A program made the position numbers and the translations under genes. Positions 6,512 through 8,034 of a DNA stretch of 8,034 bases are shown here, piece after piece (position 1 is the stretch's first letter; each line of letters opens with the position of its first letter). The notes under the pieces were generated by a model. It worked only from the letters and a program-made list of their open reading frames with translations, was not told the origin of the DNA and searched no databases. Source of the stretch: Candidatus Heimdallarchaeota archaeon (GTDB taxonomy: Archaea > Asgardarchaeota > Heimdallarchaeia > Heimdallarchaeales > Kariarchaeaceae); assembly GCA_022574115.1 (NCBI GenBank), contig JACZSS010000097.1, positions 1-8,034 of the forward strand, written 5' to 3'.

Positions 6512-8034
6512 GTGGGTAAATTTACTAAGGCATCTTTATCACAGTGGGCAGAATTTGAATGTATTCGCCAGCTATACCTCACACTTGGTTCACGAGATCC
6601 TAATTGGATGGAACCTACTCGGGAAATAGTGCCTCTCAATCGTATACGGAGAGGCCAAAATCGTATTGTTTTGAATTTGGGCACCCAATATGGTCAAAAG
6701 ATCTATCGAATTTTATCCAATTTTCCGACTACACATTTCCGATCTGGTCCCAAGGGGAACCCATCAACAACCCCCTTAACAAAGGATAAGCTGGAAGAGT
6801 TATACACACTATCTAAGAATGGGGAGAACGACCATTTGTTGCTAGAGTACAGTTTTCCTATAACAGGTTCTTTTTTAGAATATCTTTTCGGTGTTGAAAA
6901 TGATCAATTACCTGTTATCGATCAAATTGGAAATATCATTCCAGATATCCTAATCTTCAGTAAAGACGGTCTTACTGAAAATCCAAATACCGAATTGACT
7001 GTGAACGGAGATCTCCAAGTAATAACTAAGGAATCTGATAATCACCGGATTGGAATCAATATTTGTGACATTAAAATGAGTCATCAAGACAGTATTGGCA
7101 AGAAGCACTTCATCGAAATTCTTTATTATTCCTTCGCATTATCACACTATCTCAATGAAATCGGTTTGAATGACAAATTCTATGTCAACGTCCATGGCAA
7201 CGGGATACTTCCAAACATAGAAAACCATTATTTCGCCAATACTAAAGACTTCCATGACTATACTATTCAGCTAAAATGGGTTGAAACGGTAAAATTGTTT
7301 ACGAATTTCCGCCAAATAATCAAGAATTTATATCAAAACCGACCTCATCAAATTGAAAAAGTTCCTCTGAATATTCAACCATCATGTGGGAGATGTAATT
7401 ATCTTGAAGATTGTAAGAAATCCTTAGGAGCTTCATTAGAAGATAAAACTCGATTAGATCTCAGATTAATCCCCTACACTTCACAATCGATATCGGATCA
7501 ATTATTTGACCAAGGTTTCACTAATGTCGGGGATGTTTCTGAGAGGATTTCCAAAATCCAAGTAGGTAACACGCCAGAGCCAATTTATGCGGAATTGCCG
7601 ACGCTGGACCTAAAATCCAGAGCTTTAGCAACGCAAGAAACTGTTTTTCCAAGAGAGGGAGAGATTAATAGTGTAAGTATTCCAAAATTCACTGATATAT
7701 CAATAATTGTAAATTTAGAGGGTGATCCAATTAACGATAGGGTATTTGGGTTTTCAGCGAGTTTTAATCTGGTCATTTTTGAGAAGACAAAATACGGACC
7801 CCGATTTAGAGAACTCTGGAAACTAATCGACCAATATTACAATTCAAAATATTCTAGTAACAAACCGGGCAATCTCGACATTGAACTGGCTGAAATCATG
7901 AATTTTAACAAGATAGGAGAAAAACAAGAGGCAAAATTTCTCCTGAAAACTTTAGATGAAATCTTTAGCGATAAGACAATTAATCATGAGTTTTACGCAA
8001 AAGATTCGGACGATCCCGATAATAAGAAGCTTAG
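6512..8034 (+). CDS. RecB/Cas4-like Fe-S nuclease with RNase H-like domain (TM0106-type), 3' truncated
   Basis: The frame stays open to the right edge: 507 full codons and no stop. It matches RecB-like nucleases of the TM0106 type. The N-terminus has SLSQWAEFECIRQLYL, with C17 as first cluster ligand, and C292-x2-C295-x5-C301 supplies the other three, as in Cas4/AddB-type 4Fe-4S nucleases. The PD-(D/E)xK core between them shows P144-D145 and D186-I-K188. The helix that normally carries Q-x3-Y has E202-x3-Y206 instead. After the cluster come a helix-hairpin-helix-like stretch (about 315-345) and the start of an RNase H-like domain, where family DxEG reads N401-L-E403-G. GTG at 6512 is chosen because it follows in-frame stops at 6497-6502 and keeps C17; the first ATG (6608) would lose it. 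Some relatives continue into a superfamily I helicase, but whether this one does cannot be seen. The likely role is DNA end processing or repair. Substrate is unknown. Confidence 0.83.
   Translation, partial: MGKFTKASLSQWAEFECIRQLYLTLGSRDPNWMEPTREIVPLNRIRRGQNRIVLNLGTQYGQKIYRILSNFPTTHFRSGPKGNPSTTPLTKDKLEELYTLSKNGENDHLLLEYSFPITGSFLEYLFGVENDQLPVIDQIGNIIPDILIFSKDGLTENPNTELTVNGDLQVITKESDNHRIGINICDIKMSHQDSIGKKHFIEILYYSFALSHYLNEIGLNDKFYVNVHGNGILPNIENHYFANTKDFHDYTIQLKWVETVKLFTNFRQIIKNLYQNRPHQIEKVPLNIQPSCGRCNYLEDCKKSLGASLEDKTRLDLRLIPYTSQSISDQLFDQGFTNVGDVSERISKIQVGNTPEPIYAELPTLDLKSRALATQETVFPREGEINSVSIPKFTDISIIVNLEGDPINDRVFGFSASFNLVIFEKTKYGPRFRELWKLIDQYYNSKYSSNKPGNLDIELAEIMNFNKIGEKQEAKFLLKTLDEIFSDKTINHEFYAKDSDDPDNKKL

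Noticed and set aside
6451..6684. Open frame of 77 codons on the minus strand at the start of the nuclease.
   Set aside because: It lies opposite the conserved N-terminus of the nuclease (C17 region) and has no recognisable protein features.
6604..6789. Open frame of 61 codons on the plus strand, in another frame.
   Set aside because: It overlaps the nuclease frame, which carries the family motifs and stays open to the window edge.

Overview
The window most likely comes from the chromosome of an AT-rich archaeon. The signs are an archaeal-type PCNA-binding (PIP) peptide in MutS, a duplicated winged-helix regulator of the Lrp-like kind common in archaea, TATA-like boxes, and starts without clear Shine-Dalgarno sequences. 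An Asgard archaeon (Heimdallarchaeia-like) is my best guess, at low confidence. It rests on family knowledge and not on a search. There are no insertion sequences, CRISPR repeats, rRNA or convincing tRNA.

Layout. 1-312 (+) is the C-terminal end of a PLP-dependent aminotransferase that begins before the window. It is closed by an inverted repeat at its stop codon that may act as a terminator. 450-1670 (+) encodes a regulator made of two in-register copies of a winged-helix plus RAM-like unit. It runs into mutL tail to tail with no base between the stop codons. 3491-1671 (-) is mutL and 6208-3488 (-) is mutS. They overlap by 4 bp (ATGA) and form a mutS-mutL operon transcribed leftward. 6209-6511 is a divergent intergenic region with promoter candidates and three small hairpins in a row. 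6512-8034 (+) is a long reading frame that runs off the right edge. It encodes a RecB/Cas4-like nuclease with a four-cysteine cluster and the start of an RNase H-like domain (TM0106-type family).

How the genes work together. MutS and MutL form a complete methyl-independent mismatch repair pair. MutS has the mismatch-reading Phe-x-Glu motif and a full ATPase. MutL has the GHKL ATPase and the metal-dependent endonuclease motifs, so it should nick DNA itself without MutH. Both carry peptides that look like sliding-clamp contacts: QTSLDNWF in MutS and QTLLEP in MutL. This fits a bacterial-type repair system adapted to an archaeal PCNA. The divergent nuclease may be another DNA-processing enzyme, but a shared pathway is inferred only from position. 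The regulator's target is unknown.

Most of the window is recognisable housekeeping content. The points worth a second look are the PIP box in MutS, the two-fold duplicated regulator, the altered catalytic positions in the nuclease, and the hairpin cluster between the divergent genes. I see no clearly new multi-gene system.
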